From the NCBI GenBank assembly GCA_030063045.1, contig JAQSEB010000155.1:1116001-1180000 (forward strand): a stretch of DNA of 64,000 nucleotides, written 5' to 3'. The notes below the pieces were generated by a model that made no database searches, was not told the DNA's origin, and was given only the letters and a program-made list of their open reading frames with translations. Position 1 is the first letter of the stretch. The number at the start of each line of letters is the position of its first letter. Of the stretch, positions 15,159 to 29,900 are shown in pieces. Source of the stretch: Pratylenchus scribneri (lineage: Eukaryota > Nematoda > Chromadorea > Rhabditida > Pratylenchidae). A program made the translations under genes and the position numbers.

Positions 15159-16052
15159 TTAATATCCAATGTCAATCCACCCGACATCTCGTTTTTCTTC
15201 TACATCTTCATTGATTTTGTCCTGCTTATCGTCTTCATGTTCAATCTCCCACATAGTCTTCTTGTTGAATTTTTCCTTCGACTGATTCCCCAATTTCCAA
15301 AGGGTGTAGAAGACGGATTTGTAGTTTTCGTAAGTCTTGCCAAAAAGTTCGTCCTCCAGAAAGATCTGAAAATATCCAACTTTTAAATATTTTTTGACCC
15401 CCAAAACATACGCATCCCTCAGCCAATTTTGCCTCTTCTTTCGCGAATTTGTAGAAATATTCATAACGCTTCTTCTTCTCCGTTGGAATTTCATTGATTT
15501 GATTCTGACCAAGGATTCCTGCAAGACGGCACAACATTGATCCATCATCCAAATATTTCATAAATTTATGCGGAGTCAAAACGGTCTTCGATGATCGGAG
15601 CCGGCGAGGGATGTTTGCAGTTTTTTCCACCCAATGCATTACTTTGTAGTTCATCTAAATTTGAATATATTGATTGGGGTGTATAAAAGAAAAATTTCGA
15701 ACCTTGCCAGTTTCTTTGAAACTCCACTCGGCCATCATCGCATAAACTGCCTCCCGGTCATTGCATGGCGACATTTTGCGCTTTTTACCACCCACCAATG
15801 AAGTAGCCGGCTGAAAATTTTATAAACAGTTTAGACAGTTGTTATCTTCTCTTTAAATTAACTCACCGTTTCCTCCAAGTTCTGAATTTTGGCTTCCATA
15901 TCCTTCATTTTTAATTTGAGGTCGCCACATTCTTCGGTTTTCTCCAACAATTTTGTCGTCAATTCGTTCTTCTCTTCTTGCAATTTCGTTATTTGATTTT
16001 TCATTTCGGCATTTTCTTTCATCAGTTTTGCTGATTGTTCCATCCCATTCAT
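15159..16052 (-). CDS. Coiled-coil plus calponin-homology-like domain protein
   Basis: Four exons (high to low): 16052-15867, 15810-15703, 15654-15412, 15365-15159; 247 residues. Residues 1-62 form a Lys/Glu-rich heptad pattern, a probable coiled coil encoded by exactly one exon. After a basic linker (GGKKRKM), residues from about 78 look like a single CH domain: VMHWVEKTANIP, then DGSMLCRLAGIL, then FLEDELFGKTYENYKSVFYT ending LWKLGNQ, which parallels the ordered end of CH domains (DLFE..N...V..TL..LG). The acidic tail ends in DIGY. CH domains bind actin or serve as adaptors. Transgelin/calponin-type nematode proteins are the closest class I know, but the fused N-terminal coiled coil is unusual and similarity is only moderate. 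Confidence 0.65.
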
Positions 16053-17931
16053 TTTTTTAATATTTCAATTTTTGATAATCTGAAAAATTGTTTATATTCC
16101 TAAATGCTAAGCTAGCTAATCATGAAAAATTGGTATATTTATTAGGGGTTGAATCAAAATCCTATATAAAAAATGAAGAAGTTCTATGTTAGGACTGGGG
16201 TTTAGGTTCTGAATTCTGATTATAATAATAGTGAAGTGAAGGGAATATAAACACAACTTTAAATTTTAAAATTGTTTTCTCTGCTAGATTTTTATGGATC
16301 ATGTGGATTTTTTAATTGGAGGGATTTGGGTTGTGGTGAATCGTGAATTCTATATTGACCAAAAATTAAACCGAGAACTTTAAAAGCTTATCCTTATTCT
16401 GAACAATCTCAATTTGTTGATTTAATATACCTAGTAATATGAATGAATTGGAAATAATGGGATGGTAATTCGGTAATAAGGCCAAGGGAATGATGTTTTA
16501 GGGTTTTGTAATTCGACATGACGATGGCGCAGACGACACAATGCAAAAAAGCATGCAATTTATTGCACTGATTGTGTGGAGTGTGCACTTGCATTGCACT
16601 GCACTGCACTTGCAAAAATGAAAAAATTTGAACATTTTATCCCAAATAAAAAATATTAAAATGCCAAAATGATTTTAATGTATTTTTAAAAAAAAATGAA
16701 TGCCCCTTTTCATTCACTCAATTTTATTATTAAATGGATGGATATTGCTGGATTTCGGCAAAAATATTAGAAAGATTATAGCCGAATAAATGCTAAACTA
16801 AGTTGAAAATAAATTAATAAAAGATTGGAATTTTTCAATTAAAATGTTGATAATAATTTTGCCACATTTTGAGGAATTCATTTACAAATTTTGATTTCAC
16901 TATTAAATAAAATTGTATTCCCACTATCAATTGTTGCTGTTGGGTAAATCAACATGATCCTTTCCGACCAAAATTTACAGTATTTTCATCTTCATTGGAG
17001 CATCCACGGAAAACGACGATTCACCAAGATGGCGGCACTTTGTGCTGGACCAAAAGCCTCCCAATACCTCTCTTAAAGTTCATCCTCCTCTTATCCTCCC
17101 TCCCCCTTTTATCCTCCTACTTTGGCCCTCCCCATTCATTCCGTGGGCCCACCATTCATCTCACTTTTAGCTGGCCTAAAGCCGTTGGCCCCTTCACAAT
17201 TTGTGCTTCACACACACCGGCTCCTCCTCCCAACCGCCCAACTCCCATTTCCCCAGTAGAGTTGGCTCCATTTCCACCGCATTTGGCCACCCCCCAACCC
17301 CCATCTCCCCAACCAACCGGCGCCGGGCCAACCAACCGCCGATGGCACTTCCTCTTCGGCATCGGCTTAGTCCCCCCCCCCCCCCCCCCCCCCCCCCATA
17401 CACACAATCAGACGGCATCCAAACACCCAAGAGGAGAACTTCATCCCCCAAATTAATAGGACCCTTAAGGGCGAGAAAAGGATATTTTTGCCAAAATATG
17501 AGAACATAAAATATATCATTTCTTCATTTTCTTCGTTTCAATTCCTTGAATCATCCCAACAATAAGTCCATTAAAAAATGATGGGGACACAAATTTACAC
17601 ACCTTTCCCATCCAATCATCCCCCAATCCACCGTCGATTTCCCAAACATCCCATCGCCGCCACCATCTTTGGCTCGCCGATTTCCGTGTCCAATCCATTC
17701 TTCACCACTTACTATAAGCCCCAATCCTCGATCCACCATCTTTTTATCCAACTTTTTCGCTTTACAAAGTTCCGTTTTTGTTCAACCAATTTTAAAGCCT
17801 CCGGGATTGGCCCACTCTTCGTTAGTGAAAAAAATGGCCTAAATCAACTGTCCGAAAGAGGAAAATACTTGGGGAATGGCTTTCAAATTCTGAATTAAAT
17901 TCTGAATTCTTACAAATTTTATGAATTTCAG
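16053..17931. other. Intergenic, divergent promoters; includes poly-C tract
   Basis: This lies between the CH-like gene (-) and the LCOR-type gene (+). A GCACT simple repeat is at 16575-16612. From about 17030 the sequence turns C-rich on the + strand. The long open frames at 16995-17509 owe their length to this bias and the poly-C run and are not called genes. A TTTCAG acceptor ends at 17931, directly before the first ATG of the next gene. Confidence 0.55.
17372..17397 (+). repeat. Poly-C tract (26 nt)
   Basis: An uninterrupted run of C, the longest homopolymer in the window. The complementary strand is G-quadruplex-capable. One of at least eight such tracts. Confidence 0.95.
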
Positions 17932-17933
17932 CT

Positions 17934-20900
17934 ATGAATTTGCCGCCTGCAACATTTCCCCCTCCAAATTCCATTTCTTCAAAATCAAAAAAATCCAATA
18001 AAAATGCCATAAAATCGAATGGAATAATTTTGCCAATGCCATCAAAAGTGGAAAGTCAGAAAACGACGGTGCCAAAAACCACAACAAGAAAAGAGGCAAA
18101 AGACAATAATATTCCGACATCTTCTTCTTCTGCTCCATTTGTGCCCGATGAATCAATTTGTGATGGTCGATGTTTGGCCGAAAGGCGCATTCATTGCCGT
18201 GAAATGGCCAAATGGGGACGACAAATGTTGACACTTGTTGGTGGGTAAAAAATCACAAAAAACATTGGCGAAATGACGCGTTATTAGGGCTCAATTTGCA
18301 TTGCCAAAAATTCCTGCGCATGTGCACTCATTTTTGCCTAATAAGAAGTCACAAAAAAAATGTAAATTGACTCATTTTTTGCCATTTTCCAATCCTTCGG
18401 CAAATTTGGCCGTGGAATTTTCAGTGCTACCAAATTCATTCCCGGCACCCAAATGCATTCGCGGCACAATTTGGCGCACGGCATAAATTCGGGTGAAGGG
18501 ATCCTCCTTAATTAGGCGCTGGCCCTTCCAATTCCTCCTCCCTTTTCCAATATCCAATGTTCTCGCATATCCAAGTAAAATCCTCTCTTCAGCCAATATT
18601 TCCACCCAATTCCCCTTTCCCTTCCCATGGCCTCCTCAATGCTCGTTCCTCCCCCTTCCATTTTCTCGATTCCCCCGCATTGAATTGAAAATGAGCAAGA
18701 AGATGGATTAAAATTTATTTTAGCAATGAAAATTGAAAAGGAAAGTATTTTATTGACAAAGAATTCTGGCGGATATTCCCCACATATCAGCGAATTTTTA
18801 TCTTTTTTCCAAGATTTTCCCATTATTAAAATGACTCATCTTTGATTGAGTGCAAAATTTGGAATGTTAAATAATACAAAAAACATTAAAAAGGGAAGCC
18901 TTTCCACCTTTTCCCCACAATGTGCCTTTTCTTGCCCGCGGCACCAAACAAATTGGGGGCTGTGGCCTCTCAAAAGGGCATTCCAAATTGGATGGTCCCT
19001 TCACCACCAAATTACGGTAGCCCACTCCAAAAATTGTCGCTTCATCCCTCTCTCCCTTTTGGCTCCAAAAAACAGCAGCCAATTATTTTGGCACACTCGC
19101 CGATAGCGGCAGAGGAAAATTCCCAAAAGTGTCGAGAATGGGGGGTCCAAATACATCTCATTGAGGCACCAAAATGTGAGGGGAGGGCGGATGTCGATGG
19201 CGCGAAAGCCTCACCGGAATTGGCCTTTTGGCACAGAGAAGCCAAAAGAGGGTTGGGGGATTGGCGCATCGAAGGCAGCAGAGGGGGGCCAAATGCCATT
19301 GGCCAAACATTGATGGGAGAGGACTATTTGGTTGTGGAATGGTTGCCCAGGCTCCGGCCAAAACTGGGGGGGGGGGGGGGGCAGGAAGGAAGATTGGGGT
19401 GCCATTGAGGGAATTGGCCATAGTGTGCTTAAATGCCATCACACAGGACACGACAAATGGCACTGGGGCAGGAGGAGGGACAGTGCCGAAAAATGTCGAT
19501 GGGTCCCATAGGGGTGGGGGCGCGTGAAAAACAATTAAATGTGTTTGAGGGAATTGGTGGTTGTTTCTGACATTGAAGAGAGAATTTAATGGACTCTGAT
19601 GAGAGGTTTCCATGGCATATTTGGCAAAAAAAAGAAGAAATCATTGAATGGACTAAAAATTGGGTAAATTTTTAATTAGCCAAATTTAATGGCACATTGA
19701 TTTTTTGGCCAACTTGTGTTTGATGGTGCCATTTCCCAGTCAGACTCATCCTCTGGCCATTATGTTTATTGGGCTAACTAAGAAAATGTTATTTTGATAT
19801 TATTAATTTGCCGAATAAAATTGAAAATCCATGGCAAAAAATGTGTCTCATCAAGATCTATTGATTGAATATTAAATTGATAGGCCTCTGTGGGATAAAC
19901 TTTTGAACAGTCACAATCTTTCGGCAGTTTCAATCTCCTGTAAAAACAGAAGAATTAAACTAAATATTATAAAAAAATTTAGGCCATTTTTAATCAATCA
20001 AATTTGCCTAATTTATTTTCTGCATTTTAATAAGCGGAATGAATGCCAATTTTGCATTGAATTCGTTAAATTCCCTCTTCTTTTTCTGTTCCAAATTCAT
20101 CAATTTGCTTCCCCTTAAATTGGTTCCCAGTTGACCCATTTTTTGCTTTGCATTTCCACCTCCAATCCCGAAATTAGCGTATCATTTGGCCAGGTTGGCA
20201 CGAATGAATGCATTGCATTTTGTCCCCCAATTAATAATAACCAAATAATATTTTGCCCATCCCCTCCATTTTGATGGCCAATAAGCCGGCAATTTTCTCC
20301 TCGAGCGACGGTGTTTTCCCCATCCATCCCGAATGCCATCCCCCAATATATTATTCCCTTGGTCATTGATGGTTCCATTTCCCCCCTTCATTCCAATTCC
20401 CTCCAAATGAGTTCATTTATTAAATTTTTCGTCGGTGGACGGCTCCTCCAAATCCCGGTCTCCTCTCTATGGCCAACCATGGCAACCGTGTGACGGGATT
20501 GGGGATTGGCCAATTGGTGGTTTTGGATAGGGGGCCATAATTTGGTGCCATTGGTGGTGGCCAAAACATGGAGCCGATGGTCGATTGGCTAATCCTCCTC
20601 CTGCCCTCCTCCTTTCCCGCAATCCACATTGAAGCACCGACGAGAAAAGGGAAACCAGCAGAAGCAGATTTGGAATTGATGAAATGGCCAAATGGGTCTT
20701 TTTGGGGATAAATAGAAGTGAAAAATGAAAATATGTTGACTTGAAAATGAATTCCAAATTTATTGAAATGAAGATTAACGGCGTCAATTTGGGTCAAATT
20801 TGGGTTTCTCCATCTTTTGCCCTATTCTTTCCTTTTTCAATTCGTCTCAAATTTTGTGGCCAATTCGTCGTTTTCAATTGCTAGCCCCGGGCCGAGATCC

Positions 20901-23900
20901 ATCCTTCTTCCCATGGCCACTTCATCCAAAATGAAGCGAGGGTCGCCGGTTGCTTAATTAAAAACGTGCGACCAAAATTTTTTAATATTTCCAAAGAGAA
21001 ATTGGCACATTTCGGGGGGTCTTTTTGGATGGATGGATGAATGCTGATTGGCATCGGAAGGAGGAATGAATTTGAGAATAGATAAGAAGGAATGAAGCAA
21101 AAGGAAGAGGAAAAGCTGCCAATGCCAATGCCATGGATGGATGTGGAGAGGAGATTGAAGGGATTAGAATGGCCCAGGGCTATCCTTATTTCGGCTGACA
21201 CCAACTTGTGCCCTATAAAATTTTCTCATTTTGCATTCAAATTTGTTCATTTTGGTGGAATATGTCCGAAATCCGGCAATGAAGGGAAATAAAAGGATTT
21301 ATTCAATGGAAATTGGAAATCATTAAAAAATGTTTAAAATCATGCCGAAAAAAGCAAATTTTAATAAATGGCCCCACTCATGTGGCTGCTGGCCAAAATG
21401 CAAAAGTGTCAATTGCATAGAAGAAAATGGAGAAGGACGGATTTGAAAAGGGGGAAAGAATTGAAGATGAGAAGGAATGGAAGGGGAAAGAGGCCGAATT
21501 AATTAGCGCCGGCGGCACCACCGACTGGTGGGAAATTTGCGCCTCCTCCTAGCAGCCTGCTTCCTCTTTGTGTCCCCAACCCGCCGAAATTCCCCTCTAC
21601 ACTTTGGGCTCCATTTTCAGTTGAGCGTAATCCAAGCGGTTGGAAATTGTTGAAGGGGCCAATGGCCCAGCCAATTCCTCCTCAACAACACTTTTTGCCA
21701 AAATCGTTCTCTGATTTAAATATTTATTTCCCTTAAGATTTATTAATTTATGGATTGTATTGAGATTGACAAAAAAACATTTAAAATAGGTATTTTCAAT
21801 ATTCCTTTTAGGCAAATTAAATATTCCTATTAAGTATTGACCTATTAATTTCTTTTTTTTACAAATATTTCTTAAGAATTTCAGTAGCCTTTTGGTTCAA
21901 AAATATTCTCATATTTTGTGGCCATTAAGCTAGGTCAAATAGCCTCAAATTTGTTTACCCCAAATTCACATTTAAAAATCCAAAAAAGAGAAAAACCCTC
22001 CTCGATTCCCACTTTTCTTTTTCACATATTCTGACCGGAAATGTCCATTTGAGAGAGGCTGGGCCAAAAGTGCGCTTCGCCCCCATTTTTCCGCCAAACA
22101 TTTCCCCTCCCCAAACGGCCCATTAGTGTGATGATGGCAATGGCCCATCCTCTTTCGCTGCAAGCAAATCGCAGTTTGTGGCCAACCCCAATGGGCGCCC
22201 TTTGCTTCACATTTTGGCCCCACCGCAGATAATTATTTATTCCGCTGGCCGCTTCCTCCATTTCTCGACCCCTCTATTCCCTTCTCATTGGCGCCTAAAA
22301 TGGTCGAGAAAAGTGGAAGGGGGGGGGATGGAAGGGAAGGCTGGCAGAGAATTGAAAATAAATTGGGATGGAATATATTTGGGGGGGGGGGGGGGGGGGA
22401 CAGCAATTAATGCGCAACCAGCGGTCCCTAAATAGGGAAACATTTTTTTTCCCTTTTTAGAGAATTCCATTTTGCTGCCAAAATTCCAATTAATGAATTA
22501 AAAATGCAAAATGCTTTTTTTGACTTCCCAATTTTCCCTTCAATCCCTCCTCCGATCATTTTTTGCCCCAATCAAGATTCGCCCATAAAAATACTTTTGG
22601 TTTGAATGAATTTGGGCCTGCCCATAGAGAAAATGCTAATTGGGGCCATTTGGTCCCTGGAGGGTAATTGTGGATGCGATGGATGGGGAAAATGTTGGAT
22701 GGGACCAAAATGTTCCCTTCCATCAAAATCCTTCGCTGAATCCATCATCAAAAAAGGAGAAAATGGGAATACGGTGGAAATGGTGGGGGAGGAGGATGGC
22801 CCATTTCCATTTTTGGGGGCGGACCTTTTTGGGCTGTGGCAATGGCGATGGTTGGCAGAATTGGTGTGCAATTTGGGCTCAGCCCATCATTTTTCACAAA
22901 CGGAACAACACAGAGATATGGCCATTTTTTAAAATCATTGGCCCACAAAAATTGGCGAATTTAAACATGCGCGAATTTCATTAATTTATTGCCATTTTAA
23001 TATTAATTAAAATTAATTTATTTTTATAATTTTATAGGTTTGGAGAATGTTTTTCAACGAGCAATTGGGACAAAACATTGGCGCAGATTCAATCGATCAA
23101 TTAAAAGTTGGTTTTTTGAGGCCAATTTCCATATAATTCCATTCTTTGGGATCTATATTGGCTTTTTGGCCTATATTTGAATGAGACTTTTGCCAATCTA
23201 GGGAAGCAATATATCATTTAAAAGATCTAATTTTCCTCTATAAATGGGCAAAATATAGATTTTTAAAATTCATTATTTAAATACTTAAACCCAATCTGAG
23301 GAACAATTTGAGAGTCCTTCGGGTAAAAGGGCATCTTTTCCAAATTATTTTATCATAAAAATATTTAATTAAAAAAGCCTTTAATTTGAGGAGATTCAGA
23401 CCATTCAAATGTTAAATCGCTTATCGAATTGTCTATGCCTCTTTCAGTTTTATGGACCAAAAACCCATGCAAGTCCATAATAGAGAGAGGTTAATTCAGT
23501 TCCAATTCAATTATTTTCAAATTTAATTCCATTTTCTATTTTATTAGTAATTTATTCTTTGATTAATTTTCTGATTCCCCAAATTCAATTAAATTAAAAT
23601 TCCTTTCCAAAATGATTTATTTTTTTATTTAATCAGATTTGACCCATTTTCATCCGCCAAAAGTACATTAAATTTGTTCTTTCCTTCCCTTTAAGCCAAT
23701 CTTTCCTTGGATTTTGGTGGGATTTTTGCTCCCGTAGAAGATTATTGAAAGGAGAAATCCGCTAAAAAATTCATTCCTTTTTTCCAAATCTGTTTGGCCC
23801 AATGTGGTGGGCCGGCGAAATGGATTTTAATGAGCTTCCCCTGGGGGAAGGATGGCGATTAAAAATATTGGAATTTGAGGGAAATATTAGGGTAAATCGG

Positions 23901-26900
23901 CCACCCCCAAAATGCCGTAAAATATTTTTTTTATTGAAAACCAAAAAGTTTGAACGATGGGCCGAGACCATCTGGAAAGAGCAGATTTTAGGCAAAATGG
24001 TTGCTTATTTTTTGGGGAGTAAATAAAAGCAAAACAGCCCAACTTGTCACTTTTTTTTAATAATTTATCAAGAATTAAGTCCTGATAATTTTAGTATTAA
24101 ATTAAAGAGCAGACTTTTGGCTATTAAATGAAATTAATTTTACTTAGTTAATATGATTAAGAATTAATGAAGTTTTGCCCAAAAAAACATTTATAACCCC
24201 ACCTTATCCATGGATTAACAAATTTTCAGCGGCTTTTGTTCATAATTCCATCAATTCTATAATAATTAAAATTATTTCTCTCTTTGATGAGTTATTTATA
24301 AATGGCGACAAAGTTGGGGCTTATCCGAACATAAATGTTTCATTCCTTCAAAAATGCATTCTTTTTTTTGTCAAATTATTCAAATTCTTTCCTTCTTTTT
24401 TTGGGAGCATTTTGCGCAAGTTTTTACTAATGGCAAAATGTGCGCGCATCGATCCAACCAAAAGTTTGGGGGCCATCTTTTTTGCTTCCTCCTTGGCCAC
24501 AAAATGCTGCTGTCCCTATTGCTCATTTGAATTATTCTACCCTTCCAATTTTTTCGTCCACCCCCCCCCCAAAAAAAAAAGTTTGTCAGGCCCAAAACCC
24601 TTCCAAAACATTTTCCTTTTTTTTTCATTCATTCATTCCCCATTCTTATTTGCAAACAATTGCTTCTTCTATTCCTATTCCCCCTCCAATCCCCCAAAAC
24701 TTGCATAATGAAAAGCGCGCCTCGACGAGGCCACCAAAAAAAAACGATGGGGAAGCCTAAATTGTTGAAATCATCCAAAAATTATTCCCCCCTCATCAAT
24801 CCATCCTCGCCTTCTACATCAAATCATTGTTTTTATGGCCAGGGGAAAATTAATCACAAAAATGGGCGAATGATGATTTTTTTGGAGGGACAAAAAATAA
24901 TATTTGCACTTTTTAGAGAGGGGAGATTATTGGAAATTTTACACCCCATTAAAAATAAAGAATATTCAAATATCTATAAAATGAATAAAAGCAATTTTCT
25001 TCCGGAATTTATTTGCAATAATTAAACAAGAAATAAATTCAGAAAGGCAATTTGCCATTCGAAAGTCCTATGTCCTCTAAAAATGGCCTTAATAATTTAT
25101 AAAAAAATAATTTTTATAAAAACGGCCTTTCCTTTAAAATTTTCGAGCTTATTCTATTCAAATGCATATAAATATTTTTTATAAAGCGGATTTCATGTAA
25201 ATTTTAGGCCACTTTTTAAAGGACAATTCAGGCTTTCGAATGGTAAAGCGCCTCCTAGGATTGGCTCCTTCCTTGTTAAGCTGCGGCCAAAAATTCTGCA
25301 ATGGTATTGGTAGCCGGAAAAAGATGCCTTACATTTTTGTGGGCGACATTTTTACCCCAAAAATGGCAAATTTTTTTACTGGGTATCCAATTGTTGGTTG
25401 GATGATTCCTTCCTTTCCTTCCCTTCATTCATTCAGTCAATTCAATTGAGAGCAATGTGGCCAATTCATCATCAATTTTTAATGAACCCCCAAATGCCCT
25501 TTCTTCTCCCAATCCAAATATACTCTCTTCCTTAACCTTTTTTGGATACATTTTTTGGTCTAAAAAAGAATTGGGAAACGGTAAAACACAGATTTGGCAT
25601 TTCCAAAAAATGCATAAAATTTGATCCAAAATGGGAATTATTTACGGTCAAAAAGTTGACTAATTAAGTTTTTCCCAAAAAATTTCATTCCAGAATTCTT
25701 AATTCTTTCAGGAAAATTTTTAAAAATCCAAATTTATAAGGAAATTTAATCCATTTAAGCAAAAATAATCGAAATAAAAATGTTATCCCATTTGCCATTT
25801 CTTCCCATATTCTTCTCAATTAAAAGTTTTTTTTCTTTATGAACTTTTCCCTTCAGCAGAGTTCATTGGCGGCCACTTCAAAAAAGTATCCATCAAAATC
25901 AAAGCAAAACCGCCAAAAGTAGCAATATTTATTTTTGGTTTGGCTTTGTGGCCAATCATTTTTCCATTTTTACTTGACATTTGGCAAAATCATCCATCGT
26001 TTTGGAATGTTAGGAAGGAAGGCCCAATTCTATTTTTGGGAAGCCTTTTTATTTCCACATCCAATTTCTTCGTTGCTGCGCATTCCACAAACACACAAAT
26101 TATTCCTTTCATCTCAAAAAAAGGCCAAAATGTCGCGCCGAAAATTTTTCCGCTTCCTTTTGTCTTCAATGAATCCAAAGCAATGGAAAAAGAAGTCAAA
26201 AATGTGGGGAGGAATGCTTTACAAATTCATTTGACCCATTTTTTAATTTTTTGGTTGAATTTCCCACAATCCAATCGGCTTTTTCATTTTCCACTGAAAT
26301 TTCATCAACAAAAGGGACACATTATTCTCCCCTCCAAAATGCGGCAGAAAAACATTCTCAAAAAAGTTTGTTGGTTTTGAAGGAACGAAAAAGGCGGCGG
26401 CAACCGTCGGCAAAGTTGGGTCAAAACAAAATGTGGGGCTAACAAAATAGAGGCACAAGGGAAAAAGGGCAATGTGAAAAAGGACAAAAAGGCTAGTGGA
26501 AGGCCATCTCCTCGATTTTTTTAATAGAGCCGCAATGGCCGAATGGCATTTTAAATAAACAGATTTGAAGTTGGCCAACATTTCACACTGCACAGACAAA
26601 CAAATTGATGTTGGGAGTTTTAGTGGGGGGTAAATGTGGACAAAAATACACACAATTGGCAAAAAACAACCATAACATTTTTGGTTTGGAATTGGGGCAG
26701 TTGGGAGTGGAGGCATGCTTTTTGAAATGAATTTTTTGGTGGCAAATGTGTGTTTATGGCCTAAAAATTCAGTCAAATGATATTTACACGGTTCAAGTGC
26801 TACAAAAAAATATTGTTTAAGTTAAATTGGGCTGCCAAACACTTATATAATCTTATTTCTCTTCTGATAAAAATATGCTTTAATAAAATAAAAGCTAAAT

Positions 26901-29900
26901 TTTTAAAAGCATCCTCTAAACCGTATATCTATTTAAAAATCAGCATTCTTCAAAAAAGAACACCGACGATTTCCCCTTTCATTTTCATTCCATTGTTTCC
27001 TCCCTCATTTTTGCCCGTTTCCTATCCCAAAAATTGCCCCACATTTTTAGGTTAATTTTCCGCCAATTTTCAAATTTCAGTTTTCACGTTTTTCCCTCAC
27101 TCTGCATGAACCATCCACTTTTTCCCGCACATCAATCAAAGAGAGTGGCCGTCCCCAAATGCCTTTGGCACTTTCCGCTGATTGTCCTTTCCTCAATTTC
27201 AATTCAATTGTTCATTTTTGTCCATTTCAAAATTCACATTCGCCACGGTGGCCCCAATCAAACAAAAAATGTCACCCACTGTTTTGTTTTCACACAAATC
27301 CCAATCCAAATAATAATGAATGACCAATCACTTTTCTTCTTGTCATCCTTATTTGTCCATCAAATATTTTCCAATATTTTATTCTGTGCATTTATGGAAA
27401 ATATTAATAACAATGAATTGTATACATTTAGAGGATACGTAATTTTGGCAGGGAATTTGATGTCAAATTTGTAAAAAATTAAAATAAAAGTCAACAATTT
27501 TGGAAAAGAATTGAAAAGATGGATGGAAATATTAATTGGAGATTAATTTATTTTATTCTATTTAAACGACCACCAAAAGTGGCCTTTTTTAAAGATCAGA
27601 ACACAGACAGCGATTTATTTATGCCCATCATTAGTAAATGAAACTGGGCACAAAATCCAGGAGAAGGGCAATTTGCCCAAAATTGGGGAAGGCAACTTTA
27701 TGCTGGGTAGTGGTTTAATTTAATCCGAGAAAGGAATTTAGCCAACCAAAAATTCTAATAATCCCATTGATCATCCACACAGTAATCCTTCTCTTCCCTT
27801 TTTGTCTCCATTTAATCCGCCCACCTTTTTTCCCTACACAAATTCTCTTTGACTCTGCCTTTGCTCTGATCGAAATGAACACTTTCTCAGATAACAAAAC
27901 CACCTTTTTTCCCTTCCATTCATTCCATAAATTTCTATTGGGGGCATTGTGCTTGGATGGGGATATTAAATAAAAATTTTATATTGGCTTACCCACTTAA
28001 TAAATTCACATATTTTGCCGTCTTTCCTTCTTCCAACCAAACATAAATTCTTCCATTTCCACCCGTTTCAATTTCAAACGCTAAAATTTGTTTCCTTCCC
28101 ATCAATTTGGCCTAACTTTTGAAGCCATTTTTTAATTCATTGGCCATATTTGAAAAAAGCTTCCCAGTCATTTTGGCCACTTTTGAAGAATATGGTCATC
28201 TTACGGAAATCCATTAGTCTCCTTCCTCAAAATTATTGTAAAATGGCCAAAACGGAGATCAATCAGATTTGATAAGGGCAACCAAAAATGCACATATCCC
28301 AAAGAGTAAAGGCCAATAAGGAGGATGATTGAAGGTGTAGGGAAGGGGGCATAATGGACGGAGGTGGAGGCTAATGGATCGGCTGGAAATAAGGAAAGTG
28401 GCTCTTAAGGGGAAAAAACGGGATTTCCAAGAAATGTTTAAAGGCAAAATCCAATCAAATTCTTTCATTCATTCATTTTTCCATCCATTTAAAGAAGGCA
28501 AATTTGTCCCTGAAAATCACTTTTTTAAACAAAACATTCATTTGGGTCCAAAGTTTCATTGCGAAAAAAACTTTTTTTGTGGGTCAATCTGCCCCTCCCC
28601 CCCCATGTTCACCGCGCTAAATCCACACCAAATTGTGTTCACCTTTTTCTCTTATCTGGCCATTCCAATCTGCGATGGGCAAAATTCGATTGGGGAAGGG
28701 CAAATGACTGACTGTATATTGTACGCCCAAAAACATTCCCTTCTCTTTTTTTTGTCCCCAATTCGCGGCTGCGATGGCTTTTCCTACTTTTCCCATTCCA
28801 CAGCCAAAATACTCTGTTCAATTTCATTCAGTGGCCCAACACTTTTTTTGCTTTCCACCCTACTTTCGTCGTTCGACCCAAAAGTTTCACCCTAATTTGC
28901 ACATTTTTATTCGGCTTCCGTTTGGGGAAAAATGACACAGCCATTCAAAATTTTATCCCAAATTGCCCAATTAAAATTGTCTTTTTTTTATGTAGTAGCA
29001 GTCCTGATTTCCATATTAATCAAAATTTTCTTTTTATGCCTATTTATCGGGCAATGGTCTACTTAGAGTTACGATGCGAATAACATTTTATAGTTTTGAA
29101 TTTTCTTCGGCAAAAATTTAGTTATTTTTGATTACAAAAGATTTTGAAAAAAGCCTCCTTTTTTGAGTAAGCTTGATTTTTAATTAAATAATTATTAAAA
29201 AATTATTTTATAGATTTTATAGAGAAAAATCAGAGCTTTCGAATGGTATATCACTTTGCAAAAATGGTCAATTCCTCATTGAGTTATGAGACAAAAACCA
29301 ATTCAAATTAAATAATTGTCCTCCACCTCCAAAAATTTGGGCTACCGTATCCTCCCCCTTTCCCCTTTTGCCCTTTTCCTTTCTTCCGATTGGTCCGCCC
29401 CCCCCCCCCCCTCCTCCCTTCATTCCCTTTCCTTCTCTTTTCCCCCAAATTTGGTCCTCCTTCCCCAAACCAAATTGAAGCCCCTCCCTCTCTAATATTT
29501 ATATTTAAATGCATTTTTTTCAAATTAAATTAATTTTGAATATTTTGTTCAGAATCCATCGCAAATCCAAGCGATTTCATTCCCACTGAACAACAAAATT
29601 GCAATTGGTGCTTTTCTCATCGAATTGGGGCCATTGGACACGAAGTGAGTGAAATTGAGAAAAATAAAATGGAAAACAACCCTATTTGTATCGGTTTATA
29701 ATAATTCATTAAAGACTGAACATTTTTGAAGATTAGTATTAAATTAAAGTGCAGACTTTTGGCTATCTAATTATATTAATTTTATTTAAATTGGTTAAGA
29801 AATAATGGAATTTTTCCCAAAAAAAACATTGAAATCGTTAAACCATAGTAATTGGTCATTTTAAATGGTTTTTTTTGGAACATAATTGCATCAATTTTGA

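Larger units (their letters stand above)
18241..23037 (+). other. 4.8-kb first intron of the LCOR-type gene
   Basis: It is far longer than any intron outside this gene. Composition differs from the short introns: it is rich in GGCC, ATGGCC and purine/pyrimidine blocks, with poly-G tracts at 19366-19381 and 22381-22399. Many spurious frames on both strands result. I found no domain-bearing exon. Such introns often hold enhancers of developmental regulators, which is inference. Confidence 0.6.
23107..29552 (+). other. 6.4-kb second intron of the LCOR-type gene
   Basis: It joins the two halves of the N-terminal Cys-rich domain. It contains C/T-rich stretches, a poly-C tract at 29398-29411, and dispersed repeats around 24075-24300 and 25195-25320. 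No convincing exon was seen on either strand. Confidence 0.6.

Noticed and set aside
16575..16612. GCACT repeats considered as a structured RNA
   Set aside because: A short simple repeat with no stable stem or conserved RNA features.
16995..17509. Pro-rich open frames around the poly-C tract
   Set aside because: Length is produced by C-rich bias and the 26-nt C run; frames are open on both strands and no domain or splice support exists.
18241..23037. Many 60-160 codon frames on both strands in the first long LCOR-type intron
   Set aside because: They occur as mirrored pairs, lack splice context and known motifs, and follow the local base composition.
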